A DNA stretch of 64,000 nt from Azospirillum sp. TSH100. GTDB lineage: Bacteria > Pseudomonadota > Alphaproteobacteria > Azospirillales > Azospirillaceae. The stretch is taken from assembly GCF_004923295.1 (NCBI RefSeq), contig NZ_CP039634.1, positions 1,888,001-1,952,000 on the forward strand, read 5' to 3'. Shown piece by piece: positions 17,856-29,690 of this stretch. The translations under genes were made by a program, and so were the position numbers. The notes below the pieces were generated by a model that saw nothing but the letters and a program-made list of their open reading frames with translations, was not told where the DNA came from and did not search any database. Within the stretch, counting starts at the first letter, position 1. Each line of letters starts with the position of its first letter.

Positions 17856-17882
17856 AAAGGGGCGGTTTCCCGCCCCTTTGTC
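17856..17882. terminator. Intrinsic terminator shared by convergent genes
   Basis: A perfect 10-bp stem AAAGGGGCGG (17856-17865) and CCGCCCCTTT (17870-17879) with a TTTC tetraloop; A and T runs flank it on both sides, so it can serve the upstream small gene and guaA coming from the right. Confidence 0.85.
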
Positions 17883-17910
17883 TCTGATCAGCGAAGCCTT
17901 TCAGCCCGCC

Positions 17911-19479
17911 TCACTCCCACTCGATGGTGCCGGGCGGCTTCGACGTGATGTCGTAGACCACGCGGTTGACGCCGCGAACCTCGTTGACGATGCGGTTGGA
18001 CACGCGCGCCAGGAAGTCATGGGGGAAGGGGTACCAGTCGGCGGTCATGCCATCGGTGGAGGTCACCGCGCGCAGGGCCAGCACATGATCATAGGTGCGG
18101 CCGTCACCCATCACGCCGACGGTGCGGACCGGCAGCAGCACGGCGAAGGCCTGCCAGATCGCATCATAGAGGCCGGCGTTGCGGATCTCCTCCAGATAGA
18201 TCGTGTCGGCCTTGCGCAGGATCTCCAGCTTCTCCGGCGTGATCTCGCCGGGGACGCGGATGGCGAGGCCCGGGCCGGGGAAGGGGTGGCGGCCGATGAA
18301 GGCCGGCGGCAGGCCCAGTTCGCGGCCGAGCGCGCGGACCTCGTCCTTGAACAGCTCGCGCAGCGGCTCGACCAGCTTCAGCTTCATCCGCTCGGGCAGG
18401 CCGCCGACATTGTGGTGCGACTTGATGGTGACCGACGGGCCGCCGGTGAAGGACACGCTCTCGATCACGTCGGGGTAGAGGGTGCCCTGGGCCAGGAACT
18501 CCGCACCGCCGACCTTGGCGCTCTCTTCGTCGAAGACCTCGATGAACAGGCCGCCGATGATCTTGCGCTTCTGCTCCGGATCGGTGACACCGGCCAGCTT
18601 GCCCAGGAACAGGTCGGCCGCCTCGCGGTGGACCAGCGGGATGTTGTAGTGGTCGCGGAACAGCCGCACGACCTCTTCCGACTCGCCGGCACGCATCAGG
18701 CCGGTGTCGACGAAGATGCAGGTCAGCTGGTCGCCGATCGCCTCGTGGATCAGAACGGCGGCGACCGACGAATCGACACCGCCCGACAGGCCGCAGATCA
18801 CCTTGCCAGTGCCGACCTGGGCGCGGATCTTCTCGATGGCCTGCTGCTTGAAAGCGGCCATGGTCCAGTCGCCCTTGATGCCGGCGACGCGGTGGACGAA
18901 GTTCGCCAGCAGCTGGGCGCCATGCGGGGTGTGGACCACCTCCGGATGAAACTGCACGCCATACATGCGGCGGCTGTCATCGGCGATGGCGGCGAAGGGC
19001 GCGCCGTCGCTGACCGCCACGGCGCGGAAGCCGTCGGGCAGGGCGGTGACGCGGTCGCCGTGGCTCATCCACACCTGCTCCTTCGATCCGACCGCCCAGA
19101 GCCCGTCGAACAGGGCGCAGGGCTCCTTGATCTCGATGAAGGCACGGCCGAACTCGCGATGGTCGGAACCGGAGACGTTGCCGCCAAGCTGCTGACACAT
19201 CGTCTGCTGGCCGTAGCAGATGCCGAGCACCGGAACCTTCAGGTCGAACACCGCCTGCGGGGCGCGCGGGCCGTTCGCCTCGGTGACGGAGGCCGGGCTG
19301 CCCGACAGGATGATCGCCTTCGGGTCATACTCGCGGATGCGCTCGTCGCTCATGCCGAAGGGATGGATTTCACAATAGACCCCGCTCTCGCGCACACGGC
19401 GGGCGATGAGCTGGGTCACCTGCGACCCGAAATCGAGAATGAGGACGCGTTCGGCGGAAAGGGAGGCGGCGCTGGACAT
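17911..19479 (-). CDS. guaA: GMP synthase (glutamine-hydrolysing)
   Basis: A 522-residue cytosolic enzyme converting XMP, ATP and glutamine to GMP, the last step of guanine nucleotide synthesis. The N-terminal class I glutamine amidotransferase domain has [11 protein letters not shown] (catalytic Cys) and [11 protein letters not shown] (His/Glu). The ATP-pyrophosphatase domain carries the PP-loop [13 protein letters not shown], and the C-terminal dimerisation domain ends [10 protein letters not shown], the conserved terminus. Length and order are those of full-length GuaA. Its 3' end faces the shared terminator. Confidence 0.97.
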   Translation of the reverse strand: MSSAASLSAERVLILDFGSQVTQLIARRVRESGVYCEIHPFGMSDERIREYDPKAIILSGSPASVTEANGPRAPQAVFDLKVPVLGICYGQQTMCQQLGGNVSGSDHREFGRAFIEIKEPCALFDGLWAVGSKEQVWMSHGDRVTALPDGFRAVAVSDGAPFAAIADDSRRMYGVQFHPEVVHTPHGAQLLANFVHRVAGIKGDWTMAAFKQQAIEKIRAQVGTGKVICGLSGGVDSSVAAVLIHEAIGDQLTCIFVDTGLMRAGESEEVVRLFRDHYNIPLVHREAADLFLGKLAGVTDPEQKRKIIGGLFIEVFDEESAKVGGAEFLAQGTLYPDVIESVSFTGGPSVTIKSHHNVGGLPERMKLKLVEPLRELFKDEVRALGRELGLPPAFIGRHPFPGPGLAIRVPGEITPEKLEILRKADTIYLEEIRNAGLYDAIWQAFAVLLPVRTVGVMGDGRTYDHVLALRAVTSTDGMTADWYPFPHDFLARVSNRIVNEVRGVNRVVYDITSKPPGTIEWE

Positions 19480-19516
19480 CGGCGAATCCTGATGCGTGGG
19501 GACTCAGGTCCCCTCA

Positions 19517-20095
19517 CTACCGCACCTCCGGCCCCGCCGACAAGCGTGCAAGCGGCGTCAGGTCGCGCCAGCCATAGGCGATCTCGACCAGATCGCTGCC
19601 GGCAAACCGGATCGGCCGCTCCGCCACCTTGATTCCGCCCAGCCGCTCGTAGAACCAGCGTGACGGGTTGTCGCGCAGGCACCACACCGCGGCGGAGCGG
19701 ATTCCGGCGGCCAGGAAACGGTCGGCCATCGCCGCCATCAACCGCCGGCCAATGCCGTAACCCTTTGCGTCGTCTAGCAGATAAAGCGCGTGGAACTCTC
19801 CCGCATGGCCCTCCACCGCGACCCGCCGCGTGCCGAAGGAGGCAATGCCGACGACGGTGCCGGGGGCGGCGAACCATCCGGCGACGTCCTCCGCGACGAA
19901 GGCACCCTGACCGGGGCCGCGCGTCTCGGCGATGGCTGCCCAGCGCTGGGCGGCGGGCGGTTCGGACAGGTTGACCAGGAATTGCGCCGGGATCAGGCCG
20001 GCATAGGTGGACCGCCAGCTCTGCACATGGACTCGGGCCATGCCGGCGGCGTCCGATGCGCGTGCCTGGCGGATTGCGACCGTGGTGTCCGTCAT
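19517..20095 (-). CDS. GNAT family N-acetyltransferase
   Basis: A 192-residue acetyl-CoA-dependent transferase. The N-terminal pattern IRQARASDAAGMARVHVQSW is the usual GNAT beginning, FHALYLLDDAKGYGIGRRLM carries the acetyl-CoA pyrophosphate-binding loop (GYGIGRRL), and WCLRDNPSRWFYERLGG is motif B. The start is MTDTTVAI; codons further upstream in frame read as shadow. It sits 37 bp upstream of guaA on the same strand and may be co-transcribed. The substrate cannot be inferred. Confidence 0.82.
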   Translation of the reverse strand: MTDTTVAIRQARASDAAGMARVHVQSWRSTYAGLIPAQFLVNLSEPPAAQRWAAIAETRGPGQGAFVAEDVAGWFAAPGTVVGIASFGTRRVAVEGHAGEFHALYLLDDAKGYGIGRRLMAAMADRFLAAGIRSAAVWCLRDNPSRWFYERLGGIKVAERPIRFAGSDLVEIAYGWRDLTPLARLSAGPEVR

Positions 20096-20343
20096 CGACC
20101 GACCCTCCCGTGCAGCCTCTCCCCAACAGTTTGGAGTGCCGGCGCTGGAAGTCCAGATGGAAAAGGAGGGAGATGTCCGGCCCGGGGCGGACAGCGGCCC
20201 GGTTGTCATCGCGCCGCAACGGAGGTAAACAGCGGGACTTGTTCCGGCGCAACTCCGCACCGATCCTATCGGGCGGGGCCGCGCCAGTCCGTCCCAGGTG
20301 CCATGGCGGTGCCGAGGGCGGGGCTCCGGAGACCGGACACCGC

Positions 20344-21438
20344 ATGTATTCCTCGCCTACACTTTCCCGTTACATCGGCCGGCAGTTCGTCGTCTGGTTC
20401 TGCCTGCTGATGGTGATCCTGCTCGCCATCGTGCTGCTGCTGGACACGGTGGAACTGCTGCGCCGCGCCGGCACCAAGCCTCACGTCACCTTCGGGCTGG
20501 TCGTGGAGATGGCCTTGCTGAAGCTGCCGGAGATCGGACAGCAGATCTTCCCCTTCGTCATCCTCTTCGCCGGCATGTTCACCTTCTGGCGGCTGACGCG
20601 CAGCGCCGAGCTGGTGGTGGCCCGTGCGGTCGGCGTTTCGGCCTGGCAGTTCCTGATGCCGGTGATGTTTGCCGCCGCCGCCATCGGCGTGGTGAAAGTG
20701 ACGCTGATCAACCCGGTCGGCGCCGTTTTCATCGCCAAGTACGAGCAGTTGCAGGACCGCTATCTCAAGCTTCAGTCCAGCACGCTGAACATTTCCCGCT
20801 CCGGTCTGTGGCTGCGTCAGACCAACGAGAAGGAGCAGTTCTTCATCCATTCGGAATTGGTGAACCCGGTGACCTTCGAGCTGTCGAACGTCATCGTCTT
20901 CCTGTTCGACGCCGATCAGAATTATCTCGGCCGTGTCGATGCGCCCAGCGCCGTGCTGAAGGACCGCAAATGGGAATTGCAGGAGGCGATCCTGAACCGG
21001 GCCAAGAAAGACCCGGAAAAACTGGATAGCTACACCATCCCGACCGAACTGGACATGGCGACCATCGAGGAAAGCTTCGCCCCGCCGGAGACGATTTCCT
21101 TCTGGGAGCTGCCGCGCTTCATTCACACGCTGGAGACCACCGGATTTCCGGCCGTGCGTCATCGGCTGCATTACCAGTCGCTGCTGGCCCAGCCCTTCCT
21201 GTTCCTGGCGATGGTGCTGTTCGCCGCCGCCTTCTCGCTGCGGCTCCCACGCCGCGGCGGGACGATGGCGATGGTTACCGGCGGCGTACTGACCGGCTTC
21301 GTGCTGTTCGTGATGACCGACGTCGTCCGCACCTTCGGCATGTCCGAGACGATCCCGATCATCATGGCCGCCTGGAGCCCCGCCGGCATCAGCCTGCTGC
21401 TGGGTACCGCCGCGCTTCTGCATCTGGAGGACGGCTGA
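20344..21438 (+). CDS. lptG: LPS export ABC transporter permease LptG (YjgP/YjgQ family)
   Basis: A 364-residue inner-membrane permease of the Lpt bridge that extracts LPS from the inner membrane. The opening SPTLSRYIGRQFVVWF, then LLLDTVELLRRAG, matches LptG rather than LptF. Membrane segments cluster at about 12-35, 60-80, 100-120, 285-305, 312-330 and 335-355, with a periplasmic jellyroll-like domain between (SGLWLRQTNEKEQFFIHSE). The start is ATG 20344; an open frame upstream is arginine-rich shadow. No lptF partner precedes it, and lptD does not follow, although surA does. Confidence 0.85.
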   Translation: MYSSPTLSRYIGRQFVVWFCLLMVILLAIVLLLDTVELLRRAGTKPHVTFGLVVEMALLKLPEIGQQIFPFVILFAGMFTFWRLTRSAELVVARAVGVSAWQFLMPVMFAAAAIGVVKVTLINPVGAVFIAKYEQLQDRYLKLQSSTLNISRSGLWLRQTNEKEQFFIHSELVNPVTFELSNVIVFLFDADQNYLGRVDAPSAVLKDRKWELQEAILNRAKKDPEKLDSYTIPTELDMATIEESFAPPETISFWELPRFIHTLETTGFPAVRHRLHYQSLLAQPFLFLAMVLFAAAFSLRLPRRGGTMAMVTGGVLTGFVLFVMTDVVRTFGMSETIPIIMAAWSPAGISLLLGTAALLHLEDG

Positions 21439-21605
21439 TGGCGAACTGGCAGGGTGAGGCCATTCGTCGCAAAGCGGGCGGTTATCCCGGTCGGTCATAA
21501 TTCCGCCCTGTAGGTTTGGCACTGGATTGCCGGGTCCGATTCCGTTTGCAAGGGGCACCGGCCCCACCGTAATAACGGGCGACCCGTTTTTGGAGCTTGA
21601 GCACC

Positions 21606-23066
21606 ATGTCGAGTTTGCGAGCCGTCCGGACCACCGTCGCCGTGGCGACCGCCTGCGCGCTTCTGGCCCTGCCCGCCGTGGCGCAGTCGAGCAAGGCTGC
21701 CGCCGGCGCCGCGGCGCCGCGGACGGGGGACGAGTCCATGCGTCCAGCCCGCGCGCCGGGGTCGGAAGGCATCGCCGCCGTGGTGAATGACGAGGTCGTT
21801 TCGGTTTCGGACGTCAATGCCCGCATCCGCATGGCGCTGCTGAATGCCGGCGCCTCCGCCAATCCGGAAACCGCACAGCGGCTCATGCCGCAGGTGATGC
21901 GGCTCCTGATCGACGAGCGCCTGCAGATGCAGGAAGCCAAGCGCCAGGGCGTCACGGTGTCGGCATCCGAGATCGATGAGGCCGTCAAGCGCATCGCCGA
22001 GCAGAACCGGATGAACGGCCAGCAGCTTCAGGACATGCTGAAGCGCCAGAATGTGCCGCTTTCCACGCTGAAGGACCAGATCAGGGCTTTGCTCGCCTGG
22101 CAGAAGGTGATGCAGCGCCGCATCCGCCAGGAGGTCGTGGTCGGCGAGGACGAGATCGATGCCGCGATGGAGCGGCTGAAGGCCAACATCGGCAAGCCGG
22201 AATATCTGGTCGCCGAGATCTTCCTGGCGGTGGACAGTCCCGATCAGGATGACGAGGTGCGGCGCAACGCCGACCGTCTGGTGGAAGAGGTGAAGCGCGG
22301 CGGCAACTTCGCGGCTCTGGCCCGCCAGTTCTCGCAGTCCGCCGGTGCCGCCGCGGGCGGCGATCTCGGCTGGGTGCGCAGCGGCGAACTGTCGCCGGAA
22401 GTGGACAAGGCGCTGTCCAGCATGCGCGGTGGGCAGCTGTCCACGCCGATCCGCACGGCCACCGGCTATCACATTCTGCTGGTGCGCGGTCAGCGGCCCT
22501 TCGGCAGCAGCGGCGGCGAGATGCCGATGCCGGCTGCCCAGCCGGTGGCTCCCCGTCCGCAGCCTCGGCCCGATCTGGCCAAGGCCACCGTCAACATGAA
22601 GCAGATCATCCTGCCGATCGAATCCAAGGAGCAGACCAAGGCCGTCAAGGAACAGGCCGAGAAGCTGCGCAAGTCGATCAAGAGCTGCGGCGACTTCCAG
22701 GCGCGCGCCAAGGAAACCGGCATGCCGGAATCGGGCGATATGGGCACCATGCGGGTCAAGGACATGGCGCCCGGTCTGCAGAATCTCGCGCTCGGCATTC
22801 CGCTCGGTCAAGCCAGCCCGGTGCTGATGAGCCCGGCCGCCGCGGTCATCCTGATCGTCTGCAAGCGCGACGTGCCGATGATCCAGCCGCCGCCGGAAGC
22901 CCAGCCGGCGCCGCCGCCACCGCCGGCCCCGACTCCGATCAAGGAGGCCAAGCTGCCTGGCCGCGACGAGATCGAGCGCGAACTGGTCAACGAGCGGTCG
23001 GAACTGCTGTCGCGCCGTTACCTGCGCGACTTGCGCCGCACCGCCTTCATCGAGACCCGGCTGTGA
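21606..23066 (+). CDS. surA: Periplasmic chaperone / peptidyl-prolyl isomerase SurA
   Basis: A 486-residue protein assisting outer-membrane protein folding. The signal peptide is residues 1-28 (AVATACALLALPAVAQ). The chaperone module begins GIAAVVNDEVVSVSDVNARI and VMRLLIDERLQMQEAKRQG. A parvulin domain at about 195-295 includes FSQSAGAAAGGDLGWVRSGE and TATGYHILLVRGQRP. A second, degenerate parvulin (KQIILPIESKE) follows a Pro-rich linker, and a further Pro-rich run precedes the C-terminal helix. I chose ATG 21606, with GGAG ten bases upstream, over the TTG three codons earlier. It is joined to pdxA by overlapping stop and start. Confidence 0.92.
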   Translation: MSSLRAVRTTVAVATACALLALPAVAQSSKAAAGAAAPRTGDESMRPARAPGSEGIAAVVNDEVVSVSDVNARIRMALLNAGASANPETAQRLMPQVMRLLIDERLQMQEAKRQGVTVSASEIDEAVKRIAEQNRMNGQQLQDMLKRQNVPLSTLKDQIRALLAWQKVMQRRIRQEVVVGEDEIDAAMERLKANIGKPEYLVAEIFLAVDSPDQDDEVRRNADRLVEEVKRGGNFAALARQFSQSAGAAAGGDLGWVRSGELSPEVDKALSSMRGGQLSTPIRTATGYHILLVRGQRPFGSSGGEMPMPAAQPVAPRPQPRPDLAKATVNMKQIILPIESKEQTKAVKEQAEKLRKSIKSCGDFQARAKETGMPESGDMGTMRVKDMAPGLQNLALGIPLGQASPVLMSPAAAVILIVCKRDVPMIQPPPEAQPAPPPPPAPTPIKEAKLPGRDEIERELVNERSELLSRRYLRDLRRTAFIETRL

Positions 23067-24091
23067 CCGTCGCCCCGCCGGCCAGTTTGCCGCTTGCCCT
23101 TACCATGGGGGAGCCGGCCGGCGCCGGCGGGGACATCACCCTGAAAGCCTGGACGGTCCGGCACGAGGCGGGGCTGCCGCCCTTCATCGTGCTTGACGAT
23201 CCTGCAAGATTGGCGGCGCTGGCCGCATCGCTTGGGCTTGCGGTGCCCGTCCAGTCGGTTTCCTCACCGCAGGAGGGGGCGGTGCTGTTCGACCGCGCGC
23301 TGCCGGTCCTGCCGGTCGCGCTTGCGAACCCTGTCATTGCCGGGAAGCCGGACCCCGCCAATGGCGCGGCGGTGATCGCCAGCATCGATCGGGCGGTCGC
23401 CCTGGTGCAGGGCGGACAGGCAGCCGCCGTGGTCACCAACCCGATCCAGAAATCCTCGCTCTACGCAGCCGGCTTCCGTCATCCCGGCCACACCGAATAT
23501 CTGGCGCATCTGGCCGGCCTGACCGAAGAGCCGATCATGATGCTGGCGGCGGCCGACCTGCGGGTGGTGCCGGTGACGATCCATGTATCGGTGCGTGAAG
23601 CGGTGAACCAGCTGACCGCAGAGGCCATCATCCATGCCGGACGCGTCACCGCGGCGTCGTTGGTGCGCGACTTCGGCATCGCCCGGCCTCGTCTGGCCGT
23701 CGCCGGCCTCAACCCCCATGCGGGGGAGGGCGGGGCGATGGGACGGGAGGAGATCGACATCATCGAGCCGGCCATCGCGGCCCTGCGTGCCGACGGCATC
23801 GATGTGTCCGGACCGCGTCCGCCCGACACCATGTTCCATGCCGCCGCCCGCCGCGGCTATGATGCCGCGCTGTGCATGTACCATGATCAGGCGCTGATCC
23901 CGGTGAAGACAGTGGATTTCGACAGCGGCGTGAACATCACGCTCGGGCTGCCCTTTGTCCGTACCTCGCCGGACCACGGCACCGCACTGGACATCGCCGG
24001 CACGGGCAAGGCGAACGCGACCAGCCTGATTGCGGCACTGAAGACCGCCGACCGGATGGCGCGGAACCGGCAGCGCCTCTCCACCCCTTAA
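23063..24091 (+). CDS. pdxA: 4-hydroxythreonine-4-phosphate dehydrogenase
   Basis: A 342-residue NAD(P)-dependent enzyme of the DXP-dependent pyridoxal 5'-phosphate pathway; pdxJ, the next enzyme, is also in this window. Family motifs are LTMGEPAGAGGDITLKAW, GHTEYLAHL, metal-binding LNPHAGEGGAMG, MYHDQALIPVKT and RTSPDHGTALDIAG. Translation starts at a GTG overlapping the surA stop (GTGA), implying coupling. A clear terminator follows. The ksgA/rsmA gene that often follows pdxA is not here. Confidence 0.95.
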   Translation: MTVAPPASLPLALTMGEPAGAGGDITLKAWTVRHEAGLPPFIVLDDPARLAALAASLGLAVPVQSVSSPQEGAVLFDRALPVLPVALANPVIAGKPDPANGAAVIASIDRAVALVQGGQAAAVVTNPIQKSSLYAAGFRHPGHTEYLAHLAGLTEEPIMMLAAADLRVVPVTIHVSVREAVNQLTAEAIIHAGRVTAASLVRDFGIARPRLAVAGLNPHAGEGGAMGREEIDIIEPAIAALRADGIDVSGPRPPDTMFHAAARRGYDAALCMYHDQALIPVKTVDFDSGVNITLGLPFVRTSPDHGTALDIAGTGKANATSLIAALKTADRMARNRQRLSTP

Positions 24092-24111
24092 GCGCGGCGT
24101 TCCCAGAAAAG

Positions 24112-24141
24112 AAAAAGGAGCGCCTGTGCGCTCCGTTTTTC
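24112..24141. terminator. Intrinsic terminator after pdxA
   Basis: Stem GGAGCGC (24117-24123) and GCGCTCC (24128-24134), CTGT loop, followed by GTTTTTC and preceded by an A-run, so it may act for both pdxA and the convergent NYN gene. Confidence 0.85.
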
Positions 24142-24160
24142 ATGCCGGTTCCCGGTGCTG

Positions 24161-24847
24161 TCAGCCCCGATCGTCGGGGTCGTACATCGTCGGGCCGCCC
24201 TGGTGATCGTGATGCGAGGGTCCCTGTTCGCGGTGATGATGGGTGCGGGCGATGAAGGGTGCCAGTTCCTGCAGTTCGATGAAGTTGTCGGCCTGACGGC
24301 GCAACTCGTCGGCGACCATCGGCGGCTGCGAGCGCACGGTGCTGACGACGCTGAAGCGCACACCCTTGCGCTGAACGGCCTCAACCAGCCGACGGAAGTC
24401 GCCGTCGCCGGAGAAAAGCAGAATGTGGTCGACATGGTCGGCCATCTCCATCACGTCGATGGCCAGCTCGATGTCCATGTTTCCCTTGATCTTGCGCCGG
24501 CCCGAAGCGTCGGTGAACTCTTTGGTCGGTTTGGTCACCATGGTGTAGCCGTTGTAGTCGAGCCAGTCGACCAGCGGACGGATCGGAGAGTATTCCTGAT
24601 CCTCGACCAGGGCGGTGTAGTAGAAGGCGCGTACCAGCCGGCCTTCCCCGGCAAAGCCGTCCCGCAACCTTTTGTAATCAATATCGAAGCCTAATGAGCG
24701 TGCTGCGGCGTAAAGGTTGGCGCCATCGATGAAAAGGGCGAGGCGCTCTTCCTTGTAAAACAACTTGCTGACATCACGCGGCAAAGTCGAATTCCGGTCC
24801 AATGTCAGGATCCTTTCGTCGCTGCTTGGTAAAAATTGATGGAACAT
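24161..24847 (-). CDS. NYN-domain (LabA/DUF88) putative RNase
   Basis: A protein of about 228 residues with a PIN-like NYN domain: ERLALFIDGANLYAAARSLG (first acidic Asp), KGNMDIELAIDVMEMA and HILLFSGDGDFRRLVEA (catalytic acidic cluster). Family members are metal-dependent nucleases or RNA-processing factors. The C-terminus is His/Gly-rich (THHHREQGPSHHDHQGG). The start is unsure: ATG 24847 gives 30 residues ahead of the domain, a TTG at 24763 would start right at the usual LFYKEERL, and a TTG at 24868 is also open. It is divergent from rpoZ. Confidence 0.78.
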   Translation of the reverse strand: MFHQFLPSSDERILTLDRNSTLPRDVSKLFYKEERLALFIDGANLYAAARSLGFDIDYKRLRDGFAGEGRLVRAFYYTALVEDQEYSPIRPLVDWLDYNGYTMVTKPTKEFTDASGRRKIKGNMDIELAIDVMEMADHVDHILLFSGDGDFRRLVEAVQRKGVRFSVVSTVRSQPPMVADELRRQADNFIELQELAPFIARTHHHREQGPSHHDHQGGPTMYDPDDRG

Positions 24848-25006
24848 GCGCAAATGCCCGCGTTCCAATTTTGAAATCTAGTGTATCGTCGGCAAACATA
24901 CAAGAGGGCAGCAGTTGCCTACTGTCTCTGAAGGCCATACCGATACGGCTCACAAAGCCTCTTCCGGCCTTCCCCTGGCGCAATGCAGCAACGCTGTGGT
25001 TCGCGC

Positions 25007-25035
25007 TTGCACCTATCGGGCCACATCCATATAGT
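25007..25035 (+). promoter_or_regulatory. Sigma-70 type promoter of rpoZ
   Basis: TTGCAC (25007-25012), 17-bp spacer, TATAGT (25030-25035), ending 34 bp before the rpoZ ATG. Spacing and hexamers fit a housekeeping promoter that may also drive rsh. Confidence 0.65.
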
Positions 25036-25069
25036 CTAGAGCCTCCTATGAATCCGGAGTTCGTCTGGC

Positions 25070-25504
25070 ATGGCCCGCGTTACCGTTGAAGATTGCGTCC
25101 TGAAGGTTCCGAACCGTTTCGAGCTGGTCATGATGGCCGCCCAGCGCGCCCGCGAAGTCGCGAGCGGGGCTCCGCTGTCGATTGATCGCGACAACGACAA
25201 GAACCCGGTCGTGGCGCTCCGCGAGATTGCGGACGAGACGGTGTCGCTCGACTATCTGAAGAACGCCCTCATCAAGGGCCACCAGAAGCATGTCGAGCCG
25301 GATGAGCCCGAGGAAGAGATCGTCGAGCTGATGGCCGGCGAGAATGACTGGGCCGCCCGCGGCAACAACTCGCTCGGCGACGAAGACGGCATGAGCGAGA
25401 GCGATGGCGAAGAGCTGAGCGAAGACGATGACATCGCCGCCGACATGGATGCTGAGCCGGGCGCCGGTTTCGCCATGACCGAGGATCCCGACGGAGACCT
25501 CTGA
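25070..25504 (+). CDS. rpoZ: RNA polymerase omega subunit
   Basis: 144 residues. The first 70 are canonical omega: [32 protein letters not shown] and [14 protein letters not shown]. Omega helps assemble the beta' subunit and forms part of the ppGpp site in proteobacterial polymerase, which fits its place ahead of rsh. The tail from about residue 75 is very acidic ([17 protein letters not shown]), a length feature shared with other alphaproteobacteria. Two hairpins follow before rsh. Confidence 0.96.
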   Translation: MARVTVEDCVLKVPNRFELVMMAAQRAREVASGAPLSIDRDNDKNPVVALREIADETVSLDYLKNALIKGHQKHVEPDEPEEEIVELMAGENDWAARGNNSLGDEDGMSESDGEELSEDDDIAADMDAEPGAGFAMTEDPDGDL

Positions 25505-25529
25505 TTCTGGACAACGACCGCAGGACCCG

Positions 25530-25584
25530 GAGGGGGCGGAGCGTCCCCTCGCCGAACAAGAGGGTGGGGAGCATCCGGCTCCCC
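25530..25584 (+). other. Two hairpins in the rpoZ-rsh spacer
   Basis: GAGGGG/CCCCTC (25530-25535, 25545-25550) and GGGGAGC/GCTCCCC (25566-25572, 25578-25584, 5-base loop). Neither has a T-run. They could attenuate or stabilise the transcript between the two genes. Confidence 0.4.
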
Positions 25585-25658
25585 TTCGGTTCGTTGAGAA
25601 CCGCCCTGGGAAACGCCACGCACACTTTTGAGGCGCCGCGCGCGCCGGGTCGGGCCCG

Positions 25659-27818
<2,160 letters not shown>

Positions 27819-27890
27819 CGCTCCCGCCGGCACGGAATAGCTTCGCACCACAAAGACGCACTATGACGTTGCGCGATGGGGGAACAGGAA

Positions 27891-28271
27891 ATGCGGCTCG
27901 GTAAGCTGCTCCTGCCGGTTTCGGTTGCTGCCTTATGCCTGACGTCACTTCATGGAGCCAACGCGGACAATGGCGAGAGGTTGTTCGTGGAGAGATGCGC
28001 CATGTGCCACGGGGCGGATGCGAAGGGCTCGGGCCCGCTGGCGCACAAGAGCGACCCTCCGACCCCCGATTTGACGACGCCGGCCTTCAGGAAGCGCCTG
28101 GCGGACTATCCCGGCGTCATCGTGTCGTCGGTCATACTCCGCCCCAACGGGGATCTGATCCCGAGGACACTGAAGGAAAATGGCTATCGGGTGCCTCCGC
28201 ACGCCTGGACCGTCAGGGACTTCCGCGATCTGAACGACTACATGAGCGGCCTGATCCATAGATCGAAATAA
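27891..28271 (+). CDS. Small class I c-type cytochrome
   Basis: A 126-residue periplasmic haem protein. A signal peptide (KLLLPVSVAALCLTSLHGANA) is followed by the haem-binding CAMCH at residues 36-40 within GERLFVERCAMCHGAD, then a Pro-rich loop and a Met-poor C-terminus ending in DFRDLNDYMSGLI. GGGGGA precedes ATG 27891, which I prefer to an ATG five codons earlier. The axial Met ligand is not obvious. It is inserted between rsh and pdxJ, genes usually close to one another; its electron-transfer partner is unknown. Confidence 0.82.
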   Translation: MRLGKLLLPVSVAALCLTSLHGANADNGERLFVERCAMCHGADAKGSGPLAHKSDPPTPDLTTPAFRKRLADYPGVIVSSVILRPNGDLIPRTLKENGYRVPPHAWTVRDFRDLNDYMSGLIHRSK

Positions 28272-28449
28272 GCAAAATCCGCCGGGATTGCCGTTTCGGC
28301 CAATCGGCCGGGCGGGGGCGGAGACGGTAAATTCCCTGTCATTCGCGATTGCCTCGGTCGGTTCGGCGTGACGGATGGCGGACGCACCGCTATATAGACG
28401 GAATCGTCCCCGCCCGTTCCGGCGGGCGGCGGCGCTTTGGAGTCCTTGC

Positions 28450-29214
28450 ATGTCCCGTCTTCTCCGCCTCGGCGTGAACATCGACCATGTGGCGACCGTC
28501 CGCAATGCACGCGGCGGGGCGCATCCCGATCCGGTGCGCGCGGCGAAGCTGGCCATCGAGGCCGGGGCCGACGGGATCACCGCCCATCTGCGCGAGGACC
28601 GTCGCCACATCGTGGATCGCGACATCGAGCGGCTGATGGCCGAGATCGACCGTCCGCTGAACTTCGAGATGGCGGCGACCGACGAGATGCTGGGCATCGC
28701 CCTGCGTCACAAGCCGCACGCCGCCTGCCTCGTCCCGGAAAAGCGCACCGAGGTGACGACCGAAGGCGGGCTGGACGTGATCGGCCAGTACGACCATCTG
28801 GTCCGCCCGGTCGGCGAGCTGGGCGCCGCCGGCATCCGCGTCTCGCTGTTCATCGATCCGGAGCCGGCGCAGCTCGACGCCGCCAAGCGCCTCGGCGCCC
28901 CGGTGGTGGAACTGCACACCGGCGCCTATTGCGATGCGCACAGCTCCGCGGAGCGCGAGGCGGAACTGGCGCGCATCGTCCGCGCCGCCGCCCATGCCGA
29001 GGCGATCGGGCTGGAATGCCATGCCGGCCACGGGCTGAGCTATGACACCGTCGGCCCGGTGGCGGCGATCCAGACCATCGTCGAACTCAATATCGGCCAT
29101 TTCCTGATCGGCGAGGCGATCTTCGTCGGTTTGACCAACTCGATCGCCCGCATGCGCAAGGCCATGGATACCGCGCGAAAGGCCGCAGCCCAGTCCGGGA
29201 CCGCATCCGCATGA
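28450..29214 (+). CDS. pdxJ: Pyridoxine 5'-phosphate synthase
   Basis: A 254-residue TIM-barrel enzyme that condenses 1-deoxyxylulose 5-phosphate with the PdxA product to make pyridoxine phosphate. Motifs: [17 protein letters not shown] at the start, [36 protein letters not shown] and HAGHGLSYD, ending in [18 protein letters not shown] 28450 has GGAG eight bases upstream; upstream in-frame codons are not conserved-looking. Its stop overlaps the acpS start (ATGA). Confidence 0.96.
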   Translation: MSRLLRLGVNIDHVATVRNARGGAHPDPVRAAKLAIEAGADGITAHLREDRRHIVDRDIERLMAEIDRPLNFEMAATDEMLGIALRHKPHAACLVPEKRTEVTTEGGLDVIGQYDHLVRPVGELGAAGIRVSLFIDPEPAQLDAAKRLGAPVVELHTGAYCDAHSSAEREAELARIVRAAAHAEAIGLECHAGHGLSYDTVGPVAAIQTIVELNIGHFLIGEAIFVGLTNSIARMRKAMDTARKAAAQSGTASA

Positions 29215-29690
29215 TGATGTCCGGCACCATCCTCGGCATCGGCAATGACCTGATCGATATCCGGCGGGTCGAAAAGTCGCTGGAGCGCTTCGGCAAGCGC
29301 TTCATCGACCGCATCTTCACCGATGTCGAGCAGGCCAAGTCCGAACGCCGCGCCGGCTCCGCCGCGAAGAACAACGCCCGCGCCTCCACCTATGCCAAGC
29401 GCTTTGCCGCCAAGGAGGCCTGCTCCAAGGCTCTCGGCACCGGTTTCCGCGACGGGGTGTTCTGGCGCGACATGGGGGTGGTGAACCTGCCGTCCGGCCA
29501 GCCGACGATGCGCCTGACCGGCGGGGCGCTGGCCCGGCTGGAGGCGATCACGCCGCAGGGCATGCGCGCCAGAATCCATGTGACGCTGACCGACGAATAC
29601 CCGATGGCCGAAGCGTTCGTCGTCATCAGCGCCGAACCCATCCAGTCCGAAATGCCCGAAATGCCCACCAGGACGGCGACCCCAGAATGA
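29211..29690 (+). CDS. acpS: Holo-[acyl-carrier-protein] synthase
   Basis: A 159-residue phosphopantetheinyl transferase that activates ACP for fatty-acid synthesis. [20 protein letters not shown] contains the magnesium-binding Asp, and [19 protein letters not shown] holds the conserved Glu and Lys. The C-terminus ([17 protein letters not shown]) is the family beta strand, with a 20-residue extra tail. Three ATG codons open the frame; the first overlaps the pdxJ stop. Its own stop overlaps lepB. Confidence 0.95.
   Translation: MMMSGTILGIGNDLIDIRRVEKSLERFGKRFIDRIFTDVEQAKSERRAGSAAKNNARASTYAKRFAAKEACSKALGTGFRDGVFWRDMGVVNLPSGQPTMRLTGGALARLEAITPQGMRARIHVTLTDEYPMAEAFVVISAEPIQSEMPEMPTRTATPE

Noticed and set aside
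21439..21501. A 20-codon frame starting directly after the lptG stop
   Set aside because: Very short, no structure, and not a recognisable lptD remnant.
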